Part shown: in pieces, positions 43,801 to 47,836 of the stretch | Layout of the letters: each line of letters begins with the position of its first letter | Numbering within the stretch: position 1 is the stretch's first letter | Assembly: GCA_014607495.2 (NCBI GenBank) | Contig: CP053161.1 | Location: 2,170,001 to 2,234,000 of the forward strand | From: Carposina sasakii | Lineage: Eukaryota; Arthropoda; Insecta; Lepidoptera; Carposinidae | Direction: 5' to 3' | Length of the DNA: 64,000 nucleotides | The notes under the pieces: model-generated | Databases searched by the model: none | Told to the model about the DNA's origin: nothing | Seen by the model: the letters and a program-made list of their open reading frames with translations, nothing else | Position numbers and translations under genes: made by a program

Positions 43801-46800
43801 AACACCTATCAGATACGTAAATGTTTCCTAATTTTATTGATGTCAGATTATAGGCTGATTTCTTTTCTACTTTGTGCCTAGCAGAATTCCGAATGACAAA
43901 CCTATCATGCCGTTTTAGAATTTTATATTATTTGTATTATACTACATTGAAAATTATATACGAACGTTTTTGCATTGCGATTTCAAAAATGTATTCTACC
44001 TATTTGTTTTGAGTATACCTATTTCTGATTTTTATTAGCCTGATTTTTGCCTATTTGAGAAATATTACTTATGTATAATTAAAAATTAAGTTAAAACAGG
44101 CTTATTATAATTTTGCTACATATTAAGTTGATATTTACCTACCTTAGCATGTGCATGATTTATTGATAATACCTTATCTTTGTTACTATATTTGGTGTAA
44201 GTTCCTCTGTATTCTATAAATAAATGTAAAAGGGGTTGTGGTTGGAAAGTCATAGAAATAATGTTATGGATTTTTTGAAAGTCCAAATGACATCCTATAC
44301 ATTTGCTACCTCGCTCGTTATGATATAAAGAGAATGAGATGGTAAATATAACGAGTGTCTTTGAAGATTGCATTATTACTTAGATGACCTGGCTATATGT
44401 TTTGTCTGCGATACAATCCCAATCAGTAAAACTATTATAATATCTGTGATATTCATATGGTTTCTTATTACTATGACTTCGTATTGTGTCGTCTTGATAA
44501 TGGGCTGTATTATGTTCGTTTTATATGTACTATCTACACGTTACTATCTTTATATCTCTCTTATATATTTAAATAGGCATCTAAGATAAAAACTACATTT
44601 ACAGAAACGTCGCCCACCATCGTTCTTCCATAACCTACATGAATGCGTCAAGATTATGATAAGATCGTTCCGGCAAGAGAGCAACGAAGCGTACTCCTCT
44701 GAAACGCTGAAAAAAGTGGAGTATCTACTGAAAATCCACGGCATGGAGACCAGAGAGTTGATTCACCAGTACCATTTAGAGAGGTGGCAGGAGCAGCAGA
44801 CGATAAGCGAGCCTAAAATGGGCATTCTGACAGTCAGAGCACAGCTCATTGAGACTACCCTCAAATTGGAGATTATGAATGCGAGGAATCTGATACCGAC
44901 GGATTCTAATGGTAAGTTCCGTGACCGAGACTAAATCCTGAAATCAAATTTTGCATTATGCTTTTTAAAATTTTCTTTTTGCTAGTTGTATGTAATCTGA
45001 GATGAGTTGTTTGCTTAATTAAACACCTTCAAATGTATTACCAGTGGGATTTGAAATTAATAGATAGATAGTATTTTTGTTATTTGTGAGCCAATTCTTT
45101 ATCTTATGAATGAATACTTCGGGAAACTGGCTTCTATATTATAATGTAGTGTATTTGTGCTGTTACGGAACTTTACTAGAATACATTAGCTGCATCTCCT
45201 TCCGTCTATGTCGTGAGAATCAACTAAGGAACTCAGGCATTATCTCAGGCGATAAGCTAGTAACAACTCAATTTCGGGAACACATCGGCGTCTATATTAT
45301 TATGTTTCAATTCAATTTTGTTTAATGGTCACAATTGTGTCGGGCACAATAATTCCGCCAATGTCACGTAAGAGGAAAATACACGAATGAGATTGGTCAA
45401 TAAAATAGCAAGTAATTAAATAAGACCAGATTGTGCCTAAAAAAACCAGATTAGTATAGTCAAGTTTAAGTCATTAAGCCAGAAAGATGAATTCGCAGCC
45501 CTACTCATCATTTTCCTGCCCTGCTCCCATTTATTTGGAGTCGGCGCAATATGTACTTTTCTTCCATTCATCCCTATTTATTTTTCTTCCAGGTCTCTGC
45601 GATTCCTACGTGCGCGCGCAGCTATTACCTGAAGACACGTTTGTCAACGTACTGAAACCTAAGACGCAGACGCACAACAAGAATCTATTCCCGCTGTATG
45701 ATGAAATGTTTATGATGTAAGTGCTGTTCTATGCTGGTGTTGTAACCGAGAGGTTTCTGTATGAAAACCAATCATTTTAGTTTTGCTCTAGGGCTTTGTT
45801 CTTTTTGTATAAACTCGCACAACTGAATTATCGTCACGTCGTGTTCGGTATTATGAAAATAGAATCATCAACTTTCGGAAACACGTAGGGAACCCCTTTA
45901 ATTCTACTAGTTTTTCGTTCATAGAGTCAATCAATCCGGTTCGAAGGACCAAAATGTACCACAAAGTTCTTTACAGATACGGTTCAAAGGACCAAAAATT
46001 AGATATATTGACCAAAACGTGTTTTTAGTCTTTTATATGTCTAGAGCTCTAACGTGGACCAAATATTAGTCGTGCCTAGCTTAATCCATTGTCACATTTC
46101 AGTCAACTGACACCGGAACAAAAGAGCATGTCGGACGCCCTAATCCACCTAGTAATAAAAGACAAGGACATGTTCAGTGTAAGCAACACGTTTGTTGGCG
46201 AGGCATACGTCCGACTGGCTGACGTGGAAGAGACTGCAGCGCCTATCACCAGCCTGCCTCAGCGATTACTGCCGCTGTCCAGGCCTACTAATATTGGTGA
46301 GTCACTATCTAGCCGGCAGAGTAGTTTGTACCACCTCATGCCTACCCGTGGGTATCGTACGAGGCGATTAAGGGTTTCCGGGAGGTGGGCAACAACAGCG
46401 CCTCCCGTGCTGACAAAATAGTCGCATAAACCACTTTGCGGTCACCAACCTTGTGGCGTGCCCTGGGGGAGGCCTACGTCCAGCAATGGACTGCTATAAG
46501 CTGAAGCCGAAGACTATCTATACAGTCTATATATCTATCTCTATCTTGGTATACCTATCTATACAGCTTACAGGAAAAAGCCTAAAGCCTTCCTCTTTAC
46601 TACTCCATTGTCGTATTTCCTGGGATAACCTCATCCACTGGTTCCCCTTTTAGTTTCCCACAAGAATAGGTTTACTTTTACGTCTTCAGCCAAGGGCTTT
46701 AATTAGATTACGCTCGACTCGCATTCTGTGGGGTAAGCACGAACCTTTTTACGCGGCGTAACGCTAGCGACTCGCTAGGAAAATCTATGTGATTTGACAG

Positions 46801-47242
46801 TTTGACGATAGCGTTACGGAGTATCGAGAGGTTCGTGCTTACGTTGTGTGTTTGTAATCAACATTGATTGCCTGATTAAAATTTTATGAAGAATGCAGAT
46901 TTTCTCTGTATCACAGTAACTAATTAATTTGAATTTTTTGAAGGCTCGTTCTATATAAGAATATTTTATAAGCTATTAGTGTTGTTGCCTCGTCCGTTAT
47001 ACATATATCAGGGTGTACCAACCACGGGCAGGTGAAGTCGACTTTGTGTCCATAAAATACCTTAAGGTCGAACCCACCAACACCGGAATAACTTATTATT
47101 TTAACCATATATCTTCTTAATAACAGACGGACACGCCATCAAAGCGTTGGAATCAAGACAAGGCGACAAGCAGGCGCGTGAATTCCTGAAGAAACAAAGA
47201 CAGAAGGTGCCGGCTGGAAAGCAGTTCTTTTCCCTCAGTTAA
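3975..47242 (+). CDS. stac: Munc13-4/BAIAP3-like protein (staccato), whole multi-exon gene
   Basis: Spliced coding gene for a C2A-MUN-C2B protein of the Munc13-4 (UNC13D)/BAIAP3 family; the Drosophila member is staccato. Family members prime or tether vesicles for SNARE-mediated, calcium-triggered exocytosis, and staccato acts in tracheal lumen fusion. Shared coding exons: 24735-24993, 31732-32078, 33193-33240, 34013-34172, 34790-34969, 36244-36445, 37544-37970, 38643-38903, 40037-40328, 40935-41167, 41877-41967, 42311-42520, 44605-44911, 45593-45716, 46103-46296, 47127-47242. Phases agree at every junction and the total is a whole number of codons for every first exon used. Predicted lengths are 1438, 1176, 1177 or 1093 aa; human Munc13-4 is about 1090 aa. 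In the 1176-aa form C2A spans roughly residues 160-300, MUN 430-930 and C2B 1000-1140. The conserved C-terminal end (GDKQAREFLKKQRQK) matches the family tail. The span also contains a nested ALDH gene and many transposons. Orthology to UNC13D versus BAIAP3 is not resolved here. Confidence 0.92.
5734..5898. repeat. hairpin MITE-like element, copy 1
   Basis: The left part (agttcatagtcatgatcact) and right part (gagttatgaactgtc) are partly complementary, and the right side ends with a gatagccaataggcctgctgaag tail. The same tail and arms occur at 50048-50225, so this is a dispersed non-coding element. The 70-aa minus-strand frame through it is chance. Confidence 0.6.
7828..8197 (+). repeat. RTE/SINE-type repeat, copy 1 (longest)
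   Basis: Contains ggagacctttatcaacgca, the gtctgtttgtctgtgcgtttgtgcacgc stretch, an aaccgattccgatgcagtttt block and a tcccgg-rich stretch, ending in tagtccacgcggacggagtcgcgggcggccactagt. Further copies lie at 21013-21300 (-), 27745-27996 (+) and 52881-52950 (-, partial). The family is common in moth genomes and resembles the 3' end of RTE-type LINEs and the SINEs that use them. Confidence 0.75.
9205..9369 (-). repeat. copia 3' LTR
   Basis: 165 bp, identical to 13584-13748; flanked outside by target duplication CTAAA and inside by the polypurine tract. Confidence 0.95.
9445..13392 (-). CDS. copia Gag-Pol polyprotein, 1315 aa, intact
   Basis: One open frame. Order of parts: an N-terminal copia-type Gag region (residues ~1-210); two CCHC zinc knuckles near 216 and 245 (CFRCNKMGHFLSEC, CFYCGKIGHNKSQC); an aspartic protease motif (LVDTGASEH) near 287; a GAG-pre-integrase HHCC region (~410-460); an integrase core starting HADTCGPM near 480; a reverse transcriptase with YVDD near 996; and an RNase H domain with DADWGGD near 1164. 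It makes the structural and enzymatic proteins for reverse transcription and integration of the element. PR-IN-RT-RH order places it in Ty1/copia rather than Ty3. I saw no stop or frameshift. The start is the first ATG after the primer site, with a leader of about 190 nt. Small plus-strand frames inside (11243-11907) are shadows. Confidence 0.95.
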   Translation of the reverse strand: MEVNPNNNNGLMKLEGASNWNIWKFQTTVLLRGQGWLDIVEGKTLKPEDPSPSKQSVWENKDAKAQTLIVTRMTENVMLHIISCSTSAEMWRKLQSVYEQKTETNIHIIQQRFFQYKFESGTEMSAFLSKIQELQNQLKQLGEDVSDKFVITKVLMSLPDEYKHFVSAWESAPDDKQTMDNLVARLLVEEERMKEKNDQSLPSGSSAFVVKDKSKIKCFRCNKMGHFLSECKSNNNYKSEVQKNKCFYCGKIGHNKSQCWFKQNKEHKKSNAFVVSNSLKKYSQSQWLVDTGASEHMCCDRALFTSFTDAEQDSVIVGNGAAISVRGYGQMVVEVYDGSEWIQTTIDKVLFVPELKTNLFSVNCASDKGYVMLTDNNSCKFYKNNIVCAVAKRVGSSYYLELRYTNKVANVAKKVKNTLQEWHERLAHQNFEYVRKVLLKNNIEVKQTPVSKCESCLKGKIHRLPFGNSETVTTKTCELIHADTCGPMEVTSIGGSKYFVILKDDFSNYRSVYFVKNKFEIKNCIKDYTNKAENMTQNKIKVFRTDNGLEFINKEVKEMFTQRGILHQTSVPYTPEQNGKAERENRTLVEAARTMLNACKDLPKTLWCEAINTAVFVLNRTGKSKDGDKSPYEVWCGKDFDIHQLKPFGTPVYAHIPKEKRKKWDCKGERGIMVGYGETVKGFRIYFSHRNDVELKRDIVFLEKEPNLSELELKLNNTEESDDSINELHNESETTLEDVDESMVTDSMSKDSETEYNPSEESDSSLESVISEVYQRETSKRVRKPPVFYNCQYAYTEQSEPITYGEAMKRSDSSKWKEAIEKEMLTLEENNTWEICDAPKNVKVVSSKWVFKIKRGDQDFPQYKARLVARGFEQDDILDLNDCYAPVAKLSTVRLFVIIATKLNLPITQMDVTGAFLYGNINENVYVSLPEGAYSGNRNIVKLNKSLYGLKNSPKCWNNKFNSVMLKQGFVRSNCDSCLYTKCTDNDQIYLLLYVDDVLIFGTNNDVVKQVNIVLNQEFKMKNLGFVTDFLGITIKQNLDIGVTELSQRQYLEKVLKRFKMENCKPMSTPIDQNINLKLFQNNNNKVDKNIEKLCRQMIGCLMYAVSGTRPDLCFTVSLLSRYQKCANDVLLSALKRVLRYVKHTLDYKLIYKCTDNVLEGYCDADWGGDLNDRRSTTGYLFKFSNCLISWSSKKQVSVSLSSTESEYIAISMAASEACWLINLLSDFKINNVCPVHIYCDNQSAISVACTDTVKRLKHVDIRYHFIKELIKNKRICLNYIKTSDQPADMLTKSLNRELITRFLGKCSMGNIEKM
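13566..13583 (-). other. copia primer-binding site (initiator tRNA-Met half)
   Basis: The plus strand reads gtgcctgagcccataacc directly against the LTR. This closely resembles the anticodon arm of eukaryotic initiator tRNA-Met (…CTGGGCCCATAACC…), so the element strand can pair with the cleaved 5' half of that tRNA, as known for Drosophila copia. The comparison is from memory of the tRNA. Confidence 0.75.
13584..13748 (-). repeat. copia 5' LTR
   Basis: 165 bp, identical to 9205-9369; flanked outside by CTAAA (13749-13753) and inside by the primer site at 13566-13583. Confidence 0.95.
13754..14373. other. intron, repeat fragment near 13868-13915
   Basis: The stretch tctagcgccatcatccaaagga (13870s) is the reverse complement of a block at 21715-21735 and 33707-33730, so it is a degraded dispersed repeat. 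Nothing else recognisable. Confidence 0.4.
14374..14725 (+). mobile_element. TA-flanked terminal-inverted-repeat element, copy 1
   Basis: 352 bp bounded by TA on both sides. It shares its whole length with 62130-62511 (+) and 41354-41732 (-): outer ends related to CAGGGTGTTTTTTGG, then gtcgccaacgttcccgaaaac, and at the other end gcataaacttactttattt and cttcgttaagggtggcc. Non-coding. The TA flanks and inverted ends fit a Tc1/mariner-type MITE. Confidence 0.75.
14726..16200. other. intron, no recognised feature
   Basis: AT-rich, no long open frame, no clear repeat apart from a small hairpin near 15490-15532 (tctctct…agagaga). Confidence 0.5.
16205..16495 (+). promoter_or_regulatory. stac: putative promoter/leader of stac isoform 1b
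   Basis: Three arthropod initiator-like TCAGT motifs (16209, 16213, 16219) lie 280 bp upstream of the start codon at 16496, with a leader free of splice consensus between. This is a plausible transcription start zone for exon 1b, but unproven. Confidence 0.35.
16496..16575 (+). CDS. stac: alternative first coding exon 1b of stac
   Basis: ATG at 16496, 26 codons plus two bases, ending CGA AAA AA|GTATGT (GT at 16576), phase 2. Splicing to 24735 completes AAA (Lys) and continues in frame. The peptide (start MERTVHIDPWKFVYKKLQEK) resembles exon 1c in having an aromatic/basic W-K-x-(V/F)-Y-x-K-L-Q core, which suggests the two exons are duplicated alternatives. It gives a 1176-aa protein. Confidence 0.75.
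16576..19880. other. intron, no recognised feature
   Basis: About 3.3 kb without a convincing coding or repeat signal. The frames at 17428-17655 and 18786-19022 (both minus) have no support. Short TAGGTAGGTACC-type clusters occur at 18500-18545. Confidence 0.5.
19885..20326 (+). promoter_or_regulatory. stac: putative promoter/leader of stac isoform 1c
   Basis: The TCAGTG initiator-like motif at 19889-19894 sits in a locally GC-richer block with CpGs, about 430 bp upstream of the start codon at 20327. Inferred from position and base composition only. Confidence 0.35.
20327..20409 (+). CDS. stac: alternative first coding exon 1c of stac
   Basis: ATG at 20327 (AAAAATGG, a fair insect start context), 27 codons plus two bases, ending GTA AA|GTAAGT (GT at 20410), phase 2. 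It joins 24735 to give AAA (Lys). The short acidic-then-basic peptide carries WKGFYEKLQQQK, matching the W-K-x-x-Y-x-K-L-Q pattern of exon 1b. It gives a 1177-aa protein. Confidence 0.75.
21013..21300 (-). repeat. RTE/SINE-type repeat, copy 2 (minus)
   Basis: Starts tactagtggacgtccgcc on the plus strand and runs through the reverse complement of the same blocks as 7828-8197 (ccgggataaaaac, ctgcatcgaaatcggtt, gtgcacaaacgcacagacaaac). Confidence 0.75.
21639..21711. repeat. small hairpin
   Basis: Arms gtatggattag…tttctactataata and tattatagtagaaac…ctaatccatac. The right arm has an extra short insert. The following gatcctttggatgatggcgc block is shared with 33707 and (inverted) 13870, so this is a fragment of a dispersed element. 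Confidence 0.6.
22267..23787 (+). CDS. Ssadh: succinate-semialdehyde dehydrogenase, mitochondrial type, intronless
   Basis: A 506-aa aldehyde dehydrogenase of the ALDH5 group, oxidising succinic semialdehyde to succinate with NAD(P)+ at the end of the GABA shunt. The first ~30 residues have several Arg/His and no acidic residue (MNILRVGILR…), as in a mitochondrial presequence. Visible sites: the PWNFP motif with Asn173, cofactor Lys196 (IKPSE), GSTQVG at 252-257, general-base Glu274 (ELGG), catalytic Cys308 in NNGQACV, EEVFGP with Glu407, and FGGIKESGIGREGS near the C-terminus. Arg302, six residues before the catalytic Cys, matches the substrate-binding Arg of the human enzyme as I recall it. 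Human and bacterial SSADH usually carry CVC at the active site; here it is CVG (Gly310), so the partner of the described redox-switch disulphide is absent. The whole coding region is one exon, nested in a 5' intron of stac in the same orientation. Another semialdehyde dehydrogenase is possible. Confidence 0.9.
   Translation: MNILRVGILRNVNMISHNYRRMHLLKSQAYINGEWVGADSKVVFSVHNPVDDSVIAEVPDMDASDAKNAIQSAKEAFQTWKNTTAKERTAILRRWFEICQENTENLAQIVTAESGKPLAEARGEIAYGNSFLEWFSDAGRHVNGEIIPSPWNNKMILHTRHPIGVVSVITPWNFPFAMITRKVGALMSVGCTCVIKPSEDTPLAALAAAHLAEQAGVPKGVINVITTSRKNAAATGKIMCQDDYVACISFTGSTQVGKILYGLAASGIKRVGLELGGNAPFIVFPSADLEHALDQAMLAKFRNNGQACVGANRFLIHEDVYDQFVKGFKSRIGSKCILGPGTKAGVTCGPLVNDMQAKKVSGLVDDAISKGAKALIGGKFAKDLGSKFYESTLLINVKPDMEIYREEVFGPVAVCLKITSEDEALKIANSTRSGLASYVFTKDIGQAMRMSKQLEFGMVAINDGILSCAEAAFGGIKESGIGREGSLHGAEEYTDLKYTLISALDK
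24144..24149 (+). terminator. Ssadh: AATAAA polyadenylation signal for Ssadh
   Basis: AATAAA about 360 nt after the stop codon, followed by a T-rich stretch (ttctttatttcc). No better signal lies nearer the stop. Confidence 0.6.
24735..24993 (+). CDS. stac: stac shared exon 2 (common to isoforms 1a-1c)
   Basis: Acceptor ttatttcacag|A; the first base completes the codon begun in each of the three upstream first exons. Donor GGA TGG AAT|GTAAGT, phase 0. Encodes 86 residues, largely acidic and probably disordered (TDSGNETLLDTDSEPDETEK), starting with a conserved-looking IQEVDDSFFEKFG helix and ending LYEEAVGWN. It continues in frame into 31732. Confidence 0.85.
26254..27038 (-). mobile_element. 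785-bp composite element, copy A
   Basis: Reverse complement of 57328-58117, with only a handful of differences on reading. Ends GCGGGTGGGG… and …ACGTTTCACGTC, with AAAA on both sides, consistent with insertion into a T/A tract. GACGTGAAACGTCT-type motifs lie at one end and, inverted, about 35 bp in from the other. The middle (26460-26670) contains an RTE/SINE-like block (cgacttcgtccgcgtgaggg…gagattagcgcg, (caaa)n). No coding frame. Confidence 0.8.
27454..28067. mobile_element. ACCCGACTGCG-ended element with nested palindrome and SINE
   Basis: Outer ends acccgactgcg and cgcgcagtcgggt are inverted repeats. Inside them gaattctataataatattatt (27536) pairs with its reverse complement near 27998-28026. 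Within that lies a second inverted repeat 27559-27722, with arms of about 70 bp around gggatccatt / aatggatcc. An RTE/SINE copy occupies 27745-27996. So at least two insertion events are layered in a fold-back element. Confidence 0.7.
27745..27996 (+). repeat. RTE/SINE-type repeat, copy 3
   Basis: Runs from ggagacctttatcaacgcag to ggacggagttgcgggcgtccactagt, parallel to 7828-8197; inserted within the fold-back element above. Confidence 0.75.
28660..28990. mobile_element. inverted-repeat MITE family M1, copy 1
   Basis: Left end cgtatgatgaatttggcgag through aaacgtcaaattcacagag is mirrored by ggatttgacgttt…ccaaattcatcatacg at the right, making ~55-bp terminal inverted repeats. A second copy is at 33388-33690. 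Non-coding; the frame at 28950-29183 is chance. Confidence 0.75.
30250..30395 (+). promoter_or_regulatory. stac: putative promoter/leader of stac isoform 1d
   Basis: A TCAGTG initiator-like motif at 30258-30263 in a GC-richer block, about 135 bp upstream of the start codon at 30396. Confidence 0.35.
30396..30485 (+). CDS. stac: candidate alternative first coding exon 1d of stac
   Basis: ATG at 30396 opens 30 codons (start MHGTATLRRFRGVKKELLER), basic and helix-forming. To join the phase-0 acceptor at 31732 the donor must be ATG ACT|GTGTGT (GT at 30486), a weak site. The better-looking CAGA|GTATGA at 30478 is phase 1 and does not fit. The isoform would skip shared exon 2 and be 1093 aa, close to human Munc13-4. 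The peptide looks real (Arg/Lys/Leu pattern, good position), but the donor leaves doubt. Confidence 0.55.
30486..31731. other. intron, no recognised feature
   Basis: No coding or clear repeat signal. The block 31020-31200 is more GC-rich than its surroundings and unassigned. Confidence 0.4.
31732..32078 (+). CDS. stac: stac exon 3: pre-C2A helix and start of C2A
   Basis: Acceptor ttatttttag|ATC, phase 0; donor TCT TT|GTAAGT, phase 2. Encodes a helical segment (LYLEILYEILHNVGG…SYVQEAFKIANEKH) typical of the region before C2A in Munc13-4/BAIAP3. C2A follows: first strand LMLNVEVVEAKDL, calcium-loop 1 KDPNGLSDPF with both Asp residues, then TLNPTWEEHFSL. Confidence 0.92.
32655..32808. mobile_element. 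inverted-repeat MITE family M2, copy 1
   Basis: Left gtaggcatgaaacttttcac…gcgtaacgctatc and right gatagcgttacggactatcgagaagttcatgcttgcc are inverted. A tighter copy lies at 46731-46843. Confidence 0.65.
33193..33240 (+). CDS. stac: stac exon 4 (48-bp C2A micro-exon)
   Basis: Acceptor atatatttcag|G completes TTG (Leu); donor GTC TG|GTAAGG, phase 2. The 16 codons include DTLCLEVW, the C2A strand leading to the second calcium loop. It is needed to keep frame between 32078 and 34013. Confidence 0.9.
33388..33690. mobile_element. inverted-repeat MITE family M1, copy 2
   Basis: Same ends and interior as 28660-28990: cccgtatgatgaatttggtg, gtaaaaaatagactta, caccaag…aaacacttg, gagacatctcgctctcatc. 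It lies in the intron between stac exons 4 and 5. Confidence 0.75.
34013..34172 (+). CDS. stac: stac exon 5: end of C2A
   Basis: Acceptor cattttcag|G completes TGG (Trp), so the second calcium loop reads WDFDPAET with two Asp residues retained. Next comes a basic helix (VKGFRKLMKE) that matches the loop insert found in Munc13-4, then ELIGTSNIPLK. Donor AAG|GTGAGT, phase 0. Confidence 0.92.
34428..34614. mobile_element. hAT-type MITE with exact 8-bp target duplication
   Basis: 187 bp. Ends CAGAGGTTCCCAAA… and …TTTGGGAACCACTG are inverted repeats. Flanked by GTTTAGAA at 34420-34427 and 34615-34622, an exact 8-bp duplication as for hAT transposition. Same family as 57309-58288. Confidence 0.9.
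34790..34969 (+). CDS. stac: stac exon 6: post-C2A segment
   Basis: Acceptor ctcctttccag|TCG, phase 0; donor TCA AAG|GTTGGT, phase 0 (non-ideal +4 base). Residues MTMWFNLSKKSK and VRLNFSSEK continue the last strand of C2A; QEHRHLLRILLLHELESSK is the helix that follows it in the family. A second AG at 34798-34799 would drop the frame and is not favoured. Confidence 0.9.
35668..35775 (+). repeat. dispersed repeat R4, copy 1
   Basis: ctttattctttctttattgtac … gtgtacaaaggcgagcttatctctttaagagatttcttccag. Related sequence lies at 47738-47836, inverted at 42195-42290, with fragments at 5018-5060 and 61552-61590. Confidence 0.55.
36066..36228. repeat. repeat family R3, copy 1, abutting stac exon 7
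   Basis: The blocks atttacatgtaacttggag, ctaggttctttatagagggct and ctgctgttacacgctat match divergent copies at 36455-36670 and 58548-58785, which end ctgttacaccctgtata. Its right end lies about 15-20 bp from the exon at 36244, so much of the acceptor region is repeat-derived. Confidence 0.6.
36244..36445 (+). CDS. stac: stac exon 7
   Basis: Acceptor ataatccataag|GTG has a poor pyrimidine tract, but frame and content are clear: VAPYWWSGNFSAP… and EKCLAQWTVYCTV, matching the family segment before MUN. Donor TCT G|GTGAGT, phase 1. Confidence 0.9.
36455..36670. repeat. repeat family R3, copy 2
   Basis: The blocks atatacatgtgatttcaag, ttaggttctctatagtgggctg and tttctgttacaccctgtatac match 36066-36228 and 58548-58785. 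It starts about 10 bp after the exon 7 donor. Confidence 0.6.
37544..37970 (+). CDS. stac: stac exon 8: start of MUN domain
   Basis: Acceptor taatttccag|GT completes GGT (Gly); donor ATT GA|GTAAGT, phase 2. At 142 codons it is one of the larger shared exons: helical, with LKILHSLSVLDVPDSVELFP, the TEWFH-like ASDWFVHIL motif and DLQRAIEYYDRVFIE, all typical of the N-terminal MUN/MHD1 region of Munc13-4. Confidence 0.93.
38643..38903 (+). CDS. stac: stac exon 9: MUN domain
   Basis: Acceptor ttattttcag|T completes GAT (Asp); donor TTG AC|GTGAGT, phase 2. Reads MMGYAYSKALYGIYESKI…TTLFELYLALQRF, with an inserted Ser/Gly-rich loop (GGINGETSLGGSSEVGSE). ELYLALQRF corresponds to the family LYISLKEL helix. 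Confidence 0.92.
40037..40328 (+). CDS. stac: stac exon 10: MUN domain
   Basis: Acceptor ctattacag|T completes ACT (Thr); donor ATT GAT|GTGAGT, phase 0. Contains SKFHSWFFGGVAQWLDIAAYKAL, RIEKAVDLDNLVPVDS, SGVDTLAIFYQIKIFWQQL and WPDVEGSYTFVAKIID, a clear match to the core of MUN in Munc13-4/BAIAP3. Confidence 0.94.
40640..40885 (+). repeat. lepidopteran SINE/LINE-tail repeat, copy 1
   Basis: gtgggtatcataagaggcga, ggaggtgggtagcagcgcctcc and ggaggcctacgtctagcagtggtctgcaatagg are shared with 46310-46500 in the same order. Confidence 0.7.
40935..41167 (+). CDS. stac: stac exon 11: MUN domain
   Basis: Acceptor tttttccag|GAC, phase 0; donor GAA AG|GTAAGT, phase 2. DICRCCVFYSDKM corresponds to the family DTCRLALVYCSLI segment; EWCVAINNIDFVRQSLQPF follows. 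Confidence 0.93.
41354..41732 (-). mobile_element. TA-flanked terminal-inverted-repeat element, copy 2 (minus)
   Basis: Reverse complement of the 14374-14725 / 62130-62511 family; ends cacggtgttttttcg and aaaaatcaatctg, TA on both sides. Confidence 0.75.
41877..41967 (+). CDS. stac: stac exon 12
   Basis: Acceptor atgctttacag|G completes AGG (Arg); donor AAA AAG|GTATAC, phase 0. 30 codons, helical (RDTLENVIANAIDTVKNKIV). Confidence 0.9.
42311..42520 (+). CDS. stac: stac exon 13: MHD2 region
   Basis: Acceptor atgtttttcag|ATG, phase 0; donor TTG GAG|GTATGA, phase 0. MDRVMRYLEANLDTLYQHL and LDVVWEQLAEVLYELIQAN match the MHD2 helices (family MKFLEVELCYMNTNL … LTLLWTHTL). Confidence 0.93.
42951..43037 (+). 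CDS. stac: candidate cassette exon 13a of stac (29 aa)
   Basis: Acceptor tcgtttgtag|AAA and donor TTT CGG|GTAAAT give 29 open codons, phase 0 on both sides, so it can be included or skipped without shifting frame. Strongly basic (KEKLATRIRFISRRYFGKNK). Not present in the human protein as I know it, so its use as an exon is inferred. Confidence 0.45.
43245..43319 (+). CDS. stac: candidate cassette exon 13b of stac (25 aa)
   Basis: A long T tract, then aatag|CAC; donor GAT GCG|GTAAAC. 25 open codons, phase 0 on both sides, very basic (HRRAKIARYIDPRRLTRRAA). GC-rich compared with the intron around it, like the proven exons. Could be used alone or with 42951-43037. Confidence 0.55.
44605..44911 (+). 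CDS. stac: stac exon 14: MHD2 end and start of C2B
   Basis: Acceptor acatttacag|AAA, phase 0; donor AAT G|GTAAGT, phase 1. Starts KRRPPSFFHNLHECVKIM; includes TRELIHQYHLERWQEQQ (family SRELIRKYFCSRIQQQ). C2B then starts with ILTVRAQL…LKLEIMNARNLIPTDSN, giving the first Asp of calcium-loop 1. Confidence 0.94.
45593..45716 (+). CDS. stac: stac exon 15: C2B
   Basis: Acceptor tttttcttccag|GT completes GGT (Gly), so loop 1 reads DSNGLCDSYV; donor ATG AT|GTAAGT, phase 2. QTHNKNLFPLYDEMF matches the family HKKDLHPLFDETF. Confidence 0.94.
46103..46296 (+). CDS. stac: stac exon 16: C2B end
   Basis: Acceptor cacatttcag|T completes ATT (Ile); donor AAT ATT G|GTGAGT, phase 1. Contains loop-3 IKDKDMFS with two Asp retained, FVGEAYVRLADVEE, and the linker LPQRLLPLSRP. 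Confidence 0.93.
46310..46500 (+). repeat. lepidopteran SINE/LINE-tail repeat, copy 2
   Basis: Shares gtgggtatcgtacgaggcga, gggaggtgggcaacaacagcgcctcc and gggggaggcctacgtccagcaatgg with 40640-40885. It begins about 15 bp after the exon 16 donor. Confidence 0.7.
46731..46843. mobile_element. inverted-repeat MITE family M2, copy 2
   Basis: gtaagcacgaacctttttac…gtaacgcta at the left mirrors tagcgttacggagtatcgagaggttcgtgcttac at the right; about 110 bp in total. Confidence 0.75.
47127..47242 (+). CDS. stac: stac last coding exon 17
   Basis: Acceptor ttaataacag|AC completes GAC (Asp). Encodes GHAIKALESRQGDKQAREFL and a basic tail ending FFSLS, stop TAA 47240-47242. The GDK(E/Q)A…F(L/V) tail is diagnostic of Munc13-4/BAIAP3. 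Confidence 0.94.
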
Positions 47243-47524
47243 GTTAAACCTAGTCTATGGTTACAATGAATGTACAGATTTTAAATGAACTGATGTTTAT
47301 GAGTAAATTTTACAAGGCTGACGTGCAGTTTGACGAAGTTCTATAAGTTTTTAAATGTAAGATCGACAGATTGTGGCCCATTTTTGTGCCTCGGCGAAGC
47401 ATGTTTGAGTTTTGTATTGCTAGTTGCGATGTAGGTACCTACTTCTAATTTCCTAATTACTAATGTTGCAAATGATACGTTATTTATGTTGTGATTACGA
47501 ATGATACGTCTTTTTGGTACTAGC

Positions 47525-47530
47525 AATAAA
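47525..47530 (+). terminator. stac: AATAAA polyadenylation signal for stac
   Basis: First AATAAA after the stop, 283 nt downstream; further matches occur near 47883. The true 3' end may be at any of these. Confidence 0.5.
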
Positions 47531-47737
47531 TTGGTGTGAGGGGAATGTATGAAATACCTGTACCTGTATGAAATACGTCCATACTGTGCGTCTGTATTTC
47601 TAACGATATATACGATCGATTCCGGTCACACTAGGCCATAAGTCGCACTGTAAGAACTACATCAATCAAACTGGTATATAATATGTACATCCCTACATGT
47701 ATATAAATCGTATTTTTAGCTTGCGGACTACTTTTTT

Positions 47738-47836
47738 CTTATTCTTTATTGTAGGTACACAAAAATAGATAAAATTATTGATAAAGATAAGGTACAACGG
47801 CGAGCTTATATAGAGATATCTTCCAGCCAAACAGTT
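47738..47836 (+). repeat. dispersed repeat R4, copy 2
   Basis: ttattctttattgtaggtacac … aaggtacaacggcgagcttat … gatatcttccag; matches 35668-35775. It lies in the 3' flank of stac. Confidence 0.55.
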
